From: Amorphus coralli DSM 19760
GTDB lineage: Bacteria > Pseudomonadota > Alphaproteobacteria > Rhizobiales > Amorphaceae
Direction: 5' to 3'
DNA: 64,000 bases
Assembly (NCBI RefSeq): GCF_000374525.1
Contig: NZ_KB894578.1
Span: 62,001-126,000, forward strand
The first letter of the stretch is position 1, and each line of letters starts with the position of its first letter. A program made the translations under genes and the position numbers. The notes below the pieces were generated by a model that had not been told where the DNA came from, ran no database searches, and was given only the letters and a program-made list of their open reading frames with translations. This document shows, one piece after another, positions 1 to 8,464 of this stretch.

Positions 1-351
1 GCGGTGTTCCGATGCGACCGAGAGGCCCATCGGGATCTCCCGGCCGGCGAAGTTGCGCAGCTCGTCTGCGGCGTTATGGACACCGTCAATGGCGCGGGTC
101 GTCTCGACGATGGCGTCGGGCAGCGGCTTGCCACCTTCGCGCGCAATCTGGAGCGCGAGATGGTCGCGCCGGTCTTCCATCAGCGTGGCCAGTCTGCGCA
201 GGACCGCGATGCGCTGGTGCGGCTTCAGCCAGCCGTCGCGGTCCCGGAACACCCGTTCGGCGGCCACGAGCTTGCGCTCCAGCTCCGCCGCATCGTCGGT
301 ATTGATCGCCGTGATCGGAACACGGTCGAAGGCCTGCACCACCTCAAGCAT
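1..351 (-). CDS. Aldehyde dehydrogenase, N-terminal part (cut by window edge)
   Basis: The first 117 codons of an NAD(P)-dependent aldehyde dehydrogenase are readable from ATG at 351; the rest lies outside the window. The N-terminal helices of the ALDH fold are visible (LAxQIAREGGKPLPDA around residues 70-84, where acyl-dehydrogenase-like ALDHs carry a conserved GKP). The catalytic Cys/Glu region is not in the window. It lies 54 bp downstream of the acetolactate-synthase-like gene on the same strand, so the two are probably cotranscribed. Substrate cannot be told from this part. Family assignment is fairly sure; function is inferred. Confidence 0.8.
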   Translation of the reverse strand, partial: MLEVVQAFDRVPITAINTDDAAELERKLVAAERVFRDRDGWLKPHQRIAVLRRLATLMEDRRDHLALQIAREGGKPLPDAIVETTRAIDGVHNAADELRNFAGREIPMGLSVASEHR

Positions 352-405
352 TCTCGGTCGCCTCGCTTCTCGAACACGGTCCGGGACTTGGCTGCTCGGG
401 CTCAG

Positions 406-2061
406 TCACGCGCAATCCACGTCCGGCGTGCGGTTGCGCAGCTCGTCCACCAGCACGCGCGTGTTCTCGGAATAGTCAATCGGCAACTCGACCAGATGGA
501 CGCCGCCACCCTGGAACGCGGATTCGAGGGTCGGCACCAGATCTTCGGCGGCGGTCACGCGCGAGCCCATTGCTCCGTAGGCCTCGGCGTAGCGCAGAAA
601 ATCCGGGTTGTTGAACTGCATGCCGTAATCCGGGAAGCCCTCAACCGCCTGCTTCCAGCGGATCATGCCGTAGGCGCTGTCGTTGAGAACGAGCACGACG
701 AGGTTCAGCCCAAGCCGCACCGCCGTTTCCATCTCCTGCGAGTTCATCATAAACCCGCCATCGCCGCAGACCGCCATGACGCGGCGGTTCGGGTAGAGGA
801 TTGCCGCCATCATCGCCGAAGGCAGGCCGGCCCCCATGGTGGCGAGGGCATTGTCGAGCAGGAGCGTATTCGCGACATGGGTGCGGTAGTTGCGCGCAAA
901 CCAGATCTTGTACATGCCGTTGTCGAGGCACACGATCCCGTCATCCGGCATCACCGCGCGGACGCCGTGCACGAGGCGCTGGGGCGTCACCGGGAAGCGA
1001 TCCTCGTCGGCCCGGTCGTTGATCCGGGTGAGGATCCGCTGGCGCAGCTCGAACATCCCCCGATCCACCGCGAGCCGTCCGGCAAGCCGCGCGCCGAGCG
1101 CTTCGACGGAGGCCGCGATGTCGCCGATCACCTCGAAGTCCGGGTGGTAGACCTGTTCGACCGTGGCTGACTGGTAGCCGACGTGAACGACCTTGGGCCC
1201 GCCGGCACTTCTCATCAGGAACGGCGGCTTCTCGACCGTGTCGTGGCCGATTGCGATGATGAGATCGGCGCGCTCGACGGCCTCGTGCACATAGTCGCCT
1301 TCGGAGAGCGCCGCAGTGCCCATATAGAGGTTGGAACCGCCGTGGACGGCGCCCTTGCCCATCTGCGTGTTGAAGAAGGGCAGCCCGGCTTGCGCCACGA
1401 ACGCCGAGAGCGGCTCGACCAGCGAGGGCCGGTTTCCCGCGGCGCCGATCATCACGAGCGGCCGCCTGGCCGCAAGAATGTGTTCGACCGCACGGTCGAG
1501 CGCGGCGGCGGGCGGGACAGGACGCTCGAGCGGATGAACCGGAATTGTGGCGATGTTCTCCGTCGCTGCGCCGGCTACGTCCTCGGGGAGCTCCAAATGA
1601 ACCGGCCCCGGCCGCTCCTCCATCGCGACGCGGAAGGCGTCCCTGACAACAGAGGGGATGGCCGACGGGCTGATGATCTGGCGCGTCATCTTGGTCAGTG
1701 GCTTCATCGAAGCCACGATGTCGACGATCTGGAAGCGAGCTTGTTTGGCGCTCATCACGGCCTTCTGGCCCGTGATGAGGATCATTGGCATCGCACCGAG
1801 ATGCGCATAGGCGGCCCCGGTCGAAAAGTTCAGGGCGCCGGGGCCGAGCGTCGCGAGGCAGACGCCGGGCCGCCCCGTGAGCCGCCCATAGGTCGCCGCC
1901 ATGAAGGCGGCCGCCTGCTCGTGACGCGTCAGGACAAGTTCGATCGTTGAGGACCGCAGCGACTCGAGAAGATCAAGATTCTCCTCGCCGGGGACGCCGA
2001 AGATGCGCGTGACGCCCTCGTTCTCCAGCGCAGCAACGAATAGGTCGGACCCGTTGGGCAT
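406..2061 (-). CDS. Acetolactate synthase large-subunit-like ThDP enzyme
   Basis: A 551-residue thiamine-diphosphate enzyme of the acetolactate synthase/pyruvate decarboxylase superfamily. The N-terminal Pyr domain has the catalytic glutamate in TRHEQAAAFMA (about residue 47), the central domain follows, and the C-terminal PP domain carries the ThDP/Mg motif GDGGFMMNSQEMETA (about 425-440) ending in LNDSAYGMI. The FAD-contacting RFDDR motif of anabolic IlvB is absent; the equivalent stretch reads IGHDTVEKPP, like FAD-independent AlsS-type catabolic enzymes. No small regulatory subunit is adjacent. Pairing with an aldehyde dehydrogenase suggests a catabolic role, but the true 2-oxoacid substrate is unknown. 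Confidence 0.9.
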   Translation of the reverse strand: MPNGSDLFVAALENEGVTRIFGVPGEENLDLLESLRSSTIELVLTRHEQAAAFMAATYGRLTGRPGVCLATLGPGALNFSTGAAYAHLGAMPMILITGQKAVMSAKQARFQIVDIVASMKPLTKMTRQIISPSAIPSVVRDAFRVAMEERPGPVHLELPEDVAGAATENIATIPVHPLERPVPPAAALDRAVEHILAARRPLVMIGAAGNRPSLVEPLSAFVAQAGLPFFNTQMGKGAVHGGSNLYMGTAALSEGDYVHEAVERADLIIAIGHDTVEKPPFLMRSAGGPKVVHVGYQSATVEQVYHPDFEVIGDIAASVEALGARLAGRLAVDRGMFELRQRILTRINDRADEDRFPVTPQRLVHGVRAVMPDDGIVCLDNGMYKIWFARNYRTHVANTLLLDNALATMGAGLPSAMMAAILYPNRRVMAVCGDGGFMMNSQEMETAVRLGLNLVVLVLNDSAYGMIRWKQAVEGFPDYGMQFNNPDFLRYAEAYGAMGSRVTAAEDLVPTLESAFQGGGVHLVELPIDYSENTRVLVDELRNRTPDVDCA

Positions 2062-2142
2062 GATTTCGATCCTTGCGTTGATGAAGTTTGTCGATACCTG
2101 CGGTGAACATCAATGGCCTGATGCCAAGGATGGACGACTGAC

Positions 2143-2496
2143 ATGGCGATCGCCGTCCATCGCGCAACGCGCTTCAGCCGAGGTGCCGGCGTGACCAAGC
2201 TGCGCATCTCGCCGGAGGCCGCCTTCTCGGTGAACGACTGGACGGCATTCGTCATCTTCATCGCGGTGATCGGCGGTGTCGGCCGCATCGAGGGGCCCAT
2301 CATCGGCACCCTCATCTTCTTCGTGCTGCGCGAGACGCTGGCGGACTATGGTGCCGTCTACCTGATCGCGCTTGGCGTCATCGCCATCCTGATCATGCTG
2401 TTCGCGCGACGCGGCGTCTGGGGATATCTCGCCGACCGGTTCGGCCTGGAAATATTCCCGCTCCGACGCCGCGTCGAACGCACCGGACAACCCTGA
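2143..2496 (+). pseudogene. Remnant of a branched-chain amino-acid ABC permease (LivM C-terminus)
   Basis: From about residue 18 this 117-codon reading frame matches the last quarter of LivM-type permeases: a RISPEAAFSVNDW loop, then the helices VIFIAVIGGVGRIEGPIIG and LRETLADYGAVYLIALGVIAILIMLFARRGVWG. Full LivM is about 320-420 residues with eight or more helices, so the N-terminal two thirds are missing. No livH, livG, livF or livK is nearby. The ATG at 2143 gives an open frame, so a short protein could be made, but it would not form a permease. It ends 16 bp before the BKACE gene and may only supply its leader. Best read as decay after a deletion or rearrangement. Confidence 0.75.
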
Positions 2497-2512
2497 GACC
2501 CGAGGAAACGAC

Positions 2513-3442
2513 ATGGCCCGCAAGAAGACCATCATCACCTGCGCCATCACCGGCGCGATCCACACGCCCACCATGTCCGACGCGCTGCCCTATACGCCCG
2601 AGGACATCGCCCGGCAGGCCATCGATGCGGCGGAAGCCGGCGCCGCGATCCTGCATCTGCACGCCCGCAAGCCGGACAACGGCGCCGTCTCCACCAGCAT
2701 CGAGGATTTCGAGCGCTTCCTGCCGGTGATCAAGCAGTCGACCGACGCAGTGATCAACATCTCCACCGGCGGCAGCCTGCAGATGACCATCGAGGACCGG
2801 ATCGCGCCGGCCAACCGGTTCTCGCCGGAGATGTGCTCGCTGAACATGGGCTCGATCAACTTCTCCTTCCATCCGCTGGCCAAGCGCTACGACGAGTGGA
2901 AGTTCGACTGGGAGAAGGACTACGTCGCCAACTCCGACACCTACATCTTCCGCAACACCTTCCGCGACATCGCCCAGGTGGCGAACACGCTGGGCCCGCA
3001 GGGCATCAAGTTCGAGCACGAGTGCTACGATGTCGGCCACCTCTACAATCTGAAGTTCGGCATGGACACGGGCCTGTTCCAGGCACCGATCTTCCTGCAG
3101 TTCGTGCTCGGCATCCTGGGCGGCATCGGCGCGGAGGTGGACAATCTGGTGTTCATGAAGCGCACCGCGGACCGGCTGTTCGGCGACAATTACCAGTGGT
3201 CGGTGCTGGGCGCGGGCGCGGCGCAGATGCCGCTGGCAACGACGGCTGCGCAACTCGGCGGCAACGTGCGCGTCGGGCTGGAGGATTCGCTGTTCGTCGG
3301 GCGCGGACAGCTGGCCGCCTCCAACGCCGAGCAGGTCACCAAGATCCGCCGGATCCTGGAGGACCTCGGCCACGAGATCGCCACCCCGGACGAGGCCCGC
3401 GAGATGCTGGCGCTCAAGGGGGGCGACCGGGTGAACTTCTAG
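2513..3442 (+). CDS. BKACE-family 3-keto acid cleavage enzyme (DUF849)
   Basis: A 309-residue TIM-barrel enzyme of the beta-keto acid cleavage (BKACE/Kce, formerly DUF849) family. Family members condense a beta-keto acid with acetyl-CoA to give acetoacetate and a new CoA ester, using zinc. Seen here: the N-terminal KTIITCAITGAIHTP strand, the zinc-binding pair in AILHLHAR (about residues 48-55), the INISTGG loop (about 83-89) and the C-terminal VRVGLEDSLFVGRGQLA segment with its catalytic Glu/Asp cluster. Start is at ATG 2513, with GAGGAAACG upstream. Family members act on 3-keto-5-aminohexanoate, dehydrocarnitine, 3-oxoadipate and others; which one applies here is not evident. Confidence 0.92.
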   Translation: MARKKTIITCAITGAIHTPTMSDALPYTPEDIARQAIDAAEAGAAILHLHARKPDNGAVSTSIEDFERFLPVIKQSTDAVINISTGGSLQMTIEDRIAPANRFSPEMCSLNMGSINFSFHPLAKRYDEWKFDWEKDYVANSDTYIFRNTFRDIAQVANTLGPQGIKFEHECYDVGHLYNLKFGMDTGLFQAPIFLQFVLGILGGIGAEVDNLVFMKRTADRLFGDNYQWSVLGAGAAQMPLATTAAQLGGNVRVGLEDSLFVGRGQLAASNAEQVTKIRRILEDLGHEIATPDEAREMLALKGGDRVNF

Positions 3443-3511
3443 GCGGGCGCAGGCCCGGCGCAGAACAAGCGGCGACAAACGCACCCCAACAGGGGGAAAC
3501 GAGACACGGTC

Positions 3512-3559
3512 GGGTGCACCAACTGCCGGCGGGCGTCCCCGTCGCCCGGCAGCGCACCC
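3512..3559. terminator. Nested hairpin between convergent genes
   Basis: GGGTGC (3512-3517) pairs with GCACCC (3554-3559), and inside it CTGCCGG (3523-3529) pairs with CCGGCAG (3546-3552). It lies between the ends of the BKACE gene and the convergent D-2-hydroxyacid dehydrogenase gene, so it may stop transcription from both sides. There is no clear U-run, so this is a structure-based guess. Confidence 0.45.
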
Positions 3560-3565
3560 TGCGCC

Positions 3566-4525
3566 TCAGCCCACCACGTTGATGGGATCGCCTGCGGCAA
3601 AGGCCTCGATCATTGCCGTTACCTGGTCGGCGACGGCCTGGACCGCCTCGCTGCTGGCCCAGGCCACGTGCGGCGTGAGGATGACATCGTCGCGCACCGC
3701 CAACCGCCGCATGACTTGATCGGGCCCCGGCGGTTCGGTTGTGGCGACGTCGAAGCCGGCGCCGGAGATCAGGCCCCCCTCCAGCGCCCGCTCCAGTGCC
3801 GCCTCGTCGACCAGGCCGCCGCGGGCCGTGTTGATCAGCAACGGCCGGCGCTTCATCAGCGCGAACTCGCGATCGGAGATCATGTGCCGGGTGGCCGGCA
3901 TCAGCGGGCAGTGGAGGGTGATGACGTCGGCTGTCCGCATCACCTCGTCGAAGGGGGTGTAGAGCGGTCCCATCCCCTCGACGCCCTTGTAGGCGGAGAA
4001 CAGGATCTCCATTCCGAAGGCCTCGCCAATGCGGCCGACGGCCCGGCCGAGCGAGCCGTCGCCAATGATGCCGAGGCGCGAGCCGGCGAGGTCGGCGATC
4101 GGATAGTCGAAATAGCAGAACTGGTCGGCAGCCTCCCATCGCCCGTCGATTACGGACTGCCGGTAGGGAACCAGGCTGCGGCGCAGGGCCAGCATCAGCG
4201 AGAAGGTGTGCTCCGGAACCGTGGTGGTGGCGTATTCGCGCACGTTGCAGACCGTCACACCAGCCACTTTGCAGGCCGCGATGTCGACCTTGTCGGTGCC
4301 GGTGGCGGCCACCACGATGAGCTTCAGGCGGTTCGCCGCCGCAAGCTCCTCCGCTCCGATGGCCACCTTGTTGAGGACCACAATGTCGGCGTCGACAATC
4401 CGGCTGGCGACGTCTTCCGGCGCCGTCCGGTCGTGCTCGACAAGCGTGTGCGGCACTTCGGGCGGCCGCAGGCGGGTCTCCGGCCGCAGCGTGTCGCGAT
4501 CGAGGACGACGATGGACAGGGTCAT
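3566..4525 (-). CDS. D-2-hydroxyacid dehydrogenase family (glycerate-dehydrogenase-like)
   Basis: A 319-residue NAD(P)-dependent dehydrogenase of the D-isomer-specific 2-hydroxyacid family, cytoplasmic. The Rossmann fingerprint GIIGDGSLG lies at about residues 152-160. The catalytic triad is visible: Arg in NTARGGLVDE (about 234), Glu in TTEPP (about 263) and His in LTPHVAWAS (about 285). The N-terminal VREYATTTVPEHT segment is typical of glycerate/hydroxypyruvate reductases in this family. It is the last gene of the operon that starts at 10201 and overlaps the upstream LDH2-type gene by 4 bp. Together the two could oxidise opposite enantiomers of one 2-hydroxyacid; that is inference. Confidence 0.92.
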   Translation of the reverse strand: MTLSIVVLDRDTLRPETRLRPPEVPHTLVEHDRTAPEDVASRIVDADIVVLNKVAIGAEELAAANRLKLIVVAATGTDKVDIAACKVAGVTVCNVREYATTTVPEHTFSLMLALRRSLVPYRQSVIDGRWEAADQFCYFDYPIADLAGSRLGIIGDGSLGRAVGRIGEAFGMEILFSAYKGVEGMGPLYTPFDEVMRTADVITLHCPLMPATRHMISDREFALMKRRPLLINTARGGLVDEAALERALEGGLISGAGFDVATTEPPGPDQVMRRLAVRDDVILTPHVAWASSEAVQAVADQVTAMIEAFAAGDPINVVG

Positions 4526-5583
4526 GCCTGCACCGTGGCCTGGAGCGGCGGCGCACCGACCTGCCGGGCGATCGCGTCGAGATCCGCCAGGACGTTCGGG
4601 GGCAGGGCGATCCCTTCCGCCTGCATGGCCGCCGTGCGCTGCATCTCGATCTCGCCCGGCATCAGGATGGCGTCGTGACCTTCCGCAAGGGCGCTCTTTT
4701 TCAGCATGCCGACGAGCTCGCCCACGCGTTCGCCGTGGCGGTCACCGGCCGCACCCCGGGTCGCATCGATGACGATGAAGACGTGGGCGTTGTCCTGGGT
4801 CAGCTCCCAGTCGGAGTAGAGGTTGCCCATGTCGCCGGCGAAGCGGCCGCCGGCGAGTACGCCTGCCATGACCTCGACCATGATCGCCAACGCGGAACCC
4901 TTGGCGCCGGCCATCGGCAGCACCACACCCTTTTCCGCGGCGCCCGCGTCGGTGGTGGGGCGGCCATCCTTGTCGAGCGCCCAACCCTCCGGAATGGCGT
5001 CGCCGCGCTTGGCGGCCTCGACGATCTTGCCGCGCGCCACAAGGGCTGTCGCCATGTCGAGGAGCACGGGAGCGTCGCCCGCCGCCGGCGTGCCGAACGC
5101 GATCGGGTTCGTGCCGATCACCGGCTCGCGGCCGCCGAAGACCGCCATGGAGGGCGGTGCGTTGGTCATGGCAAAGGCGATGCAGCCCGCCTCGATGGCG
5201 CGCTCCACGTAGTAGGACCCGGCGCCGTTGTGATTGGAGTGACCGACGGATGCGATGGAGATCCCCGTTTCCTTCGCCGCGTCGATGGCCGCGTCGATGG
5301 CCTGCAGCGATACGACGGGACCCGGCCCGTTGTCGCCGTCCACCACGAGGAAGCCCGGTGCCGTTCGGGTGATCTTCACGCTCGGGTGGGCGTTCACCAC
5401 CCCGGCCTTGATCCGCTGCGAGTAGATCGGGATGCGGGTCACGCCGTGCGAGGCATGGCCGCGCAGATCGGCATGAATAAGCACGTCGGTGACGATCTCC
5501 GCATCCTCGTCCGCCAGGCCGGCGGCCATGAAGACGCGGTTGGAGAAGCTGCGAACCGTGTCGATCGGGAAAAGCTCGGTCAT
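4522..5583 (-). CDS. Malate/L-lactate dehydrogenase (LDH2/MDH2) family oxidoreductase
   Basis: A 353-residue NAD(P)-dependent dehydrogenase of the LDH2/MDH2 fold, unrelated to classical Rossmann malate dehydrogenases; relatives include ComC sulfolactate dehydrogenase, ureidoglycolate dehydrogenase and DpkA. Visible signatures are HADLRGHASHGVTR (about 30-43, substrate-binding Arg and catalytic His region), VGHSNHNGAGSYYVE (about 113-127) and GTNPIAFGTPA. The reading frame stays open upstream to 6279, but homology begins at MTELFPIDTV, so ATG 5583 is the start. It overlaps the upstream gene by 4 bp (ATGA). The substrate is an unidentified 2-hydroxyacid or imino acid. Confidence 0.92.
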   Translation of the reverse strand: MTELFPIDTVRSFSNRVFMAAGLADEDAEIVTDVLIHADLRGHASHGVTRIPIYSQRIKAGVVNAHPSVKITRTAPGFLVVDGDNGPGPVVSLQAIDAAIDAAKETGISIASVGHSNHNGAGSYYVERAIEAGCIAFAMTNAPPSMAVFGGREPVIGTNPIAFGTPAAGDAPVLLDMATALVARGKIVEAAKRGDAIPEGWALDKDGRPTTDAGAAEKGVVLPMAGAKGSALAIMVEVMAGVLAGGRFAGDMGNLYSDWELTQDNAHVFIVIDATRGAAGDRHGERVGELVGMLKKSALAEGHDAILMPGEIEMQRTAAMQAEGIALPPNVLADLDAIARQVGAPPLQATVQA

Positions 5584-6470
5584 TCCTGCGGCTCCGCACC
5601 GTTCATGAGGTCGTAGAAGAGGCCGAGGGCGGCGCTGTCCTTCTTGGCGAAGCCGGCGTTGCAGGCCGCGGTCATCAGCTGATGGGCGAGCGTGGTCGCC
5701 GGCTGGGCGCGGTGCTCCGTGGCGCCAATCGTCGCTGCGATGCCCAGATCCTTGCGCATCAGTTCGGCGCGGAAGCCGCCATCCAGAGCCTTGTCGATGT
5801 AGCGCTTGGCGTGCATCTCCAGCACTCCGGAGCGGGCGGCGCCCGTGGACAGCACCTCGCGCATCACGTCCGGGTCGACGCCGCCGCTGCGCGCCATCGC
5901 AACGGCTTCGCAGGCACCCATCAGGTTCACCGCAACCATCAGCTGGTTGCAGGCCTTGATGGTCTGGCCGGCGCCGAACGGGCCGACGTGGTGGATGTTC
6001 TTGCCCATCGCCTCCAGGACGGGGCGGGCGCGTTCGATGTCGGCTTCCTCGCCGCCGACCATGATCGTCAGCGTGCCGTCGGTCGCGCCCTTGGCGCCGC
6101 CGGACACGGGCGCATCGATCATCCGGGCACCGGCTGCGCCAATGCGAGCCGCGGCCTCGCGCGCCTCCGAAGGCGCGATGGTCGAGCAATCGATGAGAAG
6201 TCCGTCGGCCCAGTCGGCGGCCGCCAGGCCGGAATCGCCTTCCACGACACCCTGCAGGGCAGGGGAATCCGGCACGCACGTCACAACGATCCGGGCGGCG
6301 GCGGCAACCTCCCGCGGCGTGGCGACCACGGTCGCACCCTCGGCGCGGAACGCCTCCGCCTTCTCCGGCGACGTCGTCGTGACGACCAGCGGCAGGCCGG
6401 CCTTCAGGATATTGCGCGCCATCCCGGCGCCCATCACGCCGAGGCCGATGAAGCCGATCGGGTCAGCCAT
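5580..6470 (-). CDS. 3-hydroxyisobutyrate dehydrogenase-like beta-hydroxyacid dehydrogenase
   Basis: A 296-residue enzyme of the beta-hydroxyacid dehydrogenase family (HIBADH, tartronate semialdehyde reductase, GLYR). It has the N-terminal nucleotide fold GFIGLGVMGAGMARN, the substrate-binding DAPVSGGAKGATDGTL loop (about 118-133) and the catalytic lysine in GQTIKACNQLM (about 172). A start 11 codons further up (6503) is possible, but ATG 6470 follows a GCAAGAGA ribosome-binding stretch and gives the usual length. It overlaps the end of tctA by 8 bp. With the RraA-like aldolase it could process tartronate-semialdehyde-type intermediates; this is inference. Confidence 0.9.
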   Translation of the reverse strand: MADPIGFIGLGVMGAGMARNILKAGLPLVVTTTSPEKAEAFRAEGATVVATPREVAAAARIVVTCVPDSPALQGVVEGDSGLAAADWADGLLIDCSTIAPSEAREAAARIGAAGARMIDAPVSGGAKGATDGTLTIMVGGEEADIERARPVLEAMGKNIHHVGPFGAGQTIKACNQLMVAVNLMGACEAVAMARSGGVDPDVMREVLSTGAARSGVLEMHAKRYIDKALDGGFRAELMRKDLGIAATIGATEHRAQPATTLAHQLMTAACNAGFAKKDSAALGLFYDLMNGAEPQE

Positions 6471-7983
6471 TCTCTTGCTCCTTGTCCGGTCGGGCCGCGG
6501 CACGGCCCTTCAGGTCGCGCCAGAAGGCCAGCGCGAACGCGGCGGCGACGATCGCCGCCAGGGTGAGGGTCACGGGGTTGGTGAAGAACGGCTCGAACGA
6601 GCCCTCCGAGCGCGTCAGCGCCTGGCGCAGGGCCTCCTCGAATGGCCGCGTGATGATGAAGGTGATCAGAAGGGGCGCCACCGGCACGCCGGTCCGGTTG
6701 AAGACGAAGCCCATGATGCCGGCGCCGAACATCACCCAGACGTCGATGATGTTGTTTCGGGCCACGTAGGCGCCAGCGATGCAGATCAGCGCCACCGACG
6801 GCATCAGGTAGATCTTCGGGATCCGCAGCGTCATCGCCAGCGGCCGGATCGCCATGAAGCCGAGCACGGCCATCAGCATGGTGGCGAACAGCAGCGCCAG
6901 GTAGATCGTGTAGACCACCTGCGGGTTGGTGATGAAGATCAGCGGGCCGGGCGTGACGCCCTGCAGAACCAGGGCGCCAAGCAGGATCGCGGTGACCGCG
7001 TCGCCGGGAATGCCGAGCGCCAGTGTCGGGATGAAGGTCGCTCCGACCACGGCATTGTTCGCGCTTTCCGAAGCGGCCACGCCGCGCACGTCGCCTTTGC
7101 CGAACTGGCTCTTGTCGCGGGCGGCGCGCTTGGCGTCGCCGTAGGCCAGGAAGGAGGCGATGGTGGCACCGATGCCCGGCAGGATGCCGATGGACGAGCC
7201 GATGGCGGAGGCCCGCACGACCGGAAATGCGATCAGCTTCAGGTCCTTGCCGGTGATGCGGTTGCGTGCCCGGTCCTCGCCGTCAAGGTTGAACTTGCCC
7301 ACCGCCTGGCGGAAGCCCCGGGTCGCTTCCTCGAGGATCTCGGCAAGTGCGAAAAGCCCCACCAGCAGCGGCACGTACGTCAGCCCGTCCATGAGCGAGG
7401 TTTGGCCGAAGGTGAAGCGCGGCGTGCCCAGCATCGGGTCGGAACCGATGGTGGCGAGCACCATGCCGACCGCTGCCGACAGGAGGCCCTTGGCGAGGGA
7501 AGCACCGGAGAGGATGCCGATGACGAAGAAGGTGAAGAGCAGCAGCGAGGCGATTTCCACCGGTCCGAAGCTCAGTGCGAAGCTGGCCAGTTCCGGCGCC
7601 ACCATCACCAGCAGGATCACCGAGAACGTCGCCCCGAACAGCGAGCCGATGAGCGAGATCCGGAGTGCCTTGGTGGCCAGCCCCTGCTGGGCCATGGGAA
7701 AGCCGTCGAAGATGGTGGCGGCGGAGGCGGGCGTCCCGGGCGCGTTGAGCAGGATGGCGGAGACCGAACCGCCGAAGATGCCGGAGCCGTAGAGGCCGAT
7801 CAGCAGCACAAGCGCCTGGTCGGTCGGCATGAAAATGGTCAGCGGGACGGCAAGCGCCACCGCGATGTTGACGGACAGGCCCGGAATTGCGCCGATGACC
7901 AGGCCGACGGCCACGGACAGGAGCAGCGTGAGGAAGACCGCGGGCTCGGTGAACCCGCCGAGGGCAAGGGTGAAGGGATCCAT
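6463..7983 (-). CDS. tctA: Tripartite tricarboxylate transporter, large permease TctA
   Basis: A 506-residue large membrane subunit of a TTT (tripartite tricarboxylate transporter), a secondary carrier fed by a periplasmic binding protein. About 11-12 hydrophobic segments are readable. The family motifs are present: GAIPGLSVNIAVALAVPLT near residue 32, and the duplicated signature GILPGIGATIASFLAYGDAKRAA (about 260-282), followed by GVAASESANNAVVGATFIPTLALGIPGD. It is encoded with TctB (8006-8464) and TctC (8464-9459) in one operon. TTT carriers take up citrate, tartrate, sulfolactate, aromatic acids and others; the ligand here is unknown. Confidence 0.95.
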   Translation of the reverse strand: MDPFTLALGGFTEPAVFLTLLLSVAVGLVIGAIPGLSVNIAVALAVPLTIFMPTDQALVLLIGLYGSGIFGGSVSAILLNAPGTPASAATIFDGFPMAQQGLATKALRISLIGSLFGATFSVILLVMVAPELASFALSFGPVEIASLLLFTFFVIGILSGASLAKGLLSAAVGMVLATIGSDPMLGTPRFTFGQTSLMDGLTYVPLLVGLFALAEILEEATRGFRQAVGKFNLDGEDRARNRITGKDLKLIAFPVVRASAIGSSIGILPGIGATIASFLAYGDAKRAARDKSQFGKGDVRGVAASESANNAVVGATFIPTLALGIPGDAVTAILLGALVLQGVTPGPLIFITNPQVVYTIYLALLFATMLMAVLGFMAIRPLAMTLRIPKIYLMPSVALICIAGAYVARNNIIDVWVMFGAGIMGFVFNRTGVPVAPLLITFIITRPFEEALRQALTRSEGSFEPFFTNPVTLTLAAIVAAAFALAFWRDLKGRAAARPDKEQENG

Positions 7984-8005
7984 GTCGGCTCGCGGACGTC
8001 CCGGC

Positions 8006-8464
8006 TCAGAAGAAGGGAGCCTGGGGAAGCGGTATGAGGAACACCTTGCGCAGCACCTGATCGATGAGGATCGGAAGCGCGAGGACGAGGATCAGCGCGA
8101 TCCACCAGCGCGTGGCGCGGTAGACGAGGAACACGGCGACGAGGAAGCCGGTGGCCGCCGGCAGGAAGCCGATACGCGGCATCAGGATGGCAGTGACGGC
8201 GACCAGGAGCGCGAACACGGCCCCACCGAACAGGCCCTCGCCGAACGAGGCTGCGGGGACCGTGCGGCGGCCCTGGGCGAGGACGGCGATCGAGAAGATC
8301 GCCACCATCGCCCCGGCGAAGGTTGGCAGGGCCGTTGGCCCCACCGTGTAGAAGTCGCCTGTGCCGAGCGCCGTCTGCGCGCGCCCGACCTCCGGAACGA
8401 GAATGCCGAGATAGACGGCGGCTCCGGCCAGGAGAACGAGCGCGAGGACGCGATCGGCTGCCAT
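8006..8464 (-). CDS. tctB: Tripartite tricarboxylate transporter, small permease TctB
   Basis: A 152-residue protein with four hydrophobic segments, the usual size and layout of the poorly conserved small TTT membrane subunit. ATG 8464 shares its A with the TGA of tctC (TGATG), so translation is probably coupled; a GTG one codon upstream is the alternative. Position between tctC and tctA supports the call more than sequence does. It ends 22 bp before the tctA start. Confidence 0.88.
   Translation of the reverse strand: MAADRVLALVLLAGAAVYLGILVPEVGRAQTALGTGDFYTVGPTALPTFAGAMVAIFSIAVLAQGRRTVPAASFGEGLFGGAVFALLVAVTAILMPRIGFLPAATGFLVAVFLVYRATRWWIALILVLALPILIDQVLRKVFLIPLPQAPFF

Noticed and set aside
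4-1170. A 388-codon open frame on the plus strand over the aldehyde dehydrogenase and acetolactate synthase genes.
   Set aside because: It is antisense to two clear enzyme genes, has Arg/His-rich composition and no recognisable domain. High GC keeps many shadow frames open.
3566-5583. Naming the dehydrogenase pair slcC and comC (sulfolactate degradation).
   Set aside because: No sulfo-lyase (suyAB) or xsc is present and the D-2-hydroxyacid enzyme looks more glycerate-dehydrogenase-like. Only the pattern is similar.
4522-6279. A 585-codon minus-strand frame that would extend the LDH2-type enzyme by 232 residues.
   Set aside because: The extension overlaps the HIBADH-like gene in another frame and is Arg-rich noise. 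Homology starts at 5583, exactly in the ATGA overlap.
5806-8037. A 743-codon plus-strand frame opposite the HIBADH-like and tctA genes.
   Set aside because: Composition (Gln/Arg/Gly/His-rich) is that of a reverse-complement shadow of membrane helices; the minus strand carries well-conserved genes.
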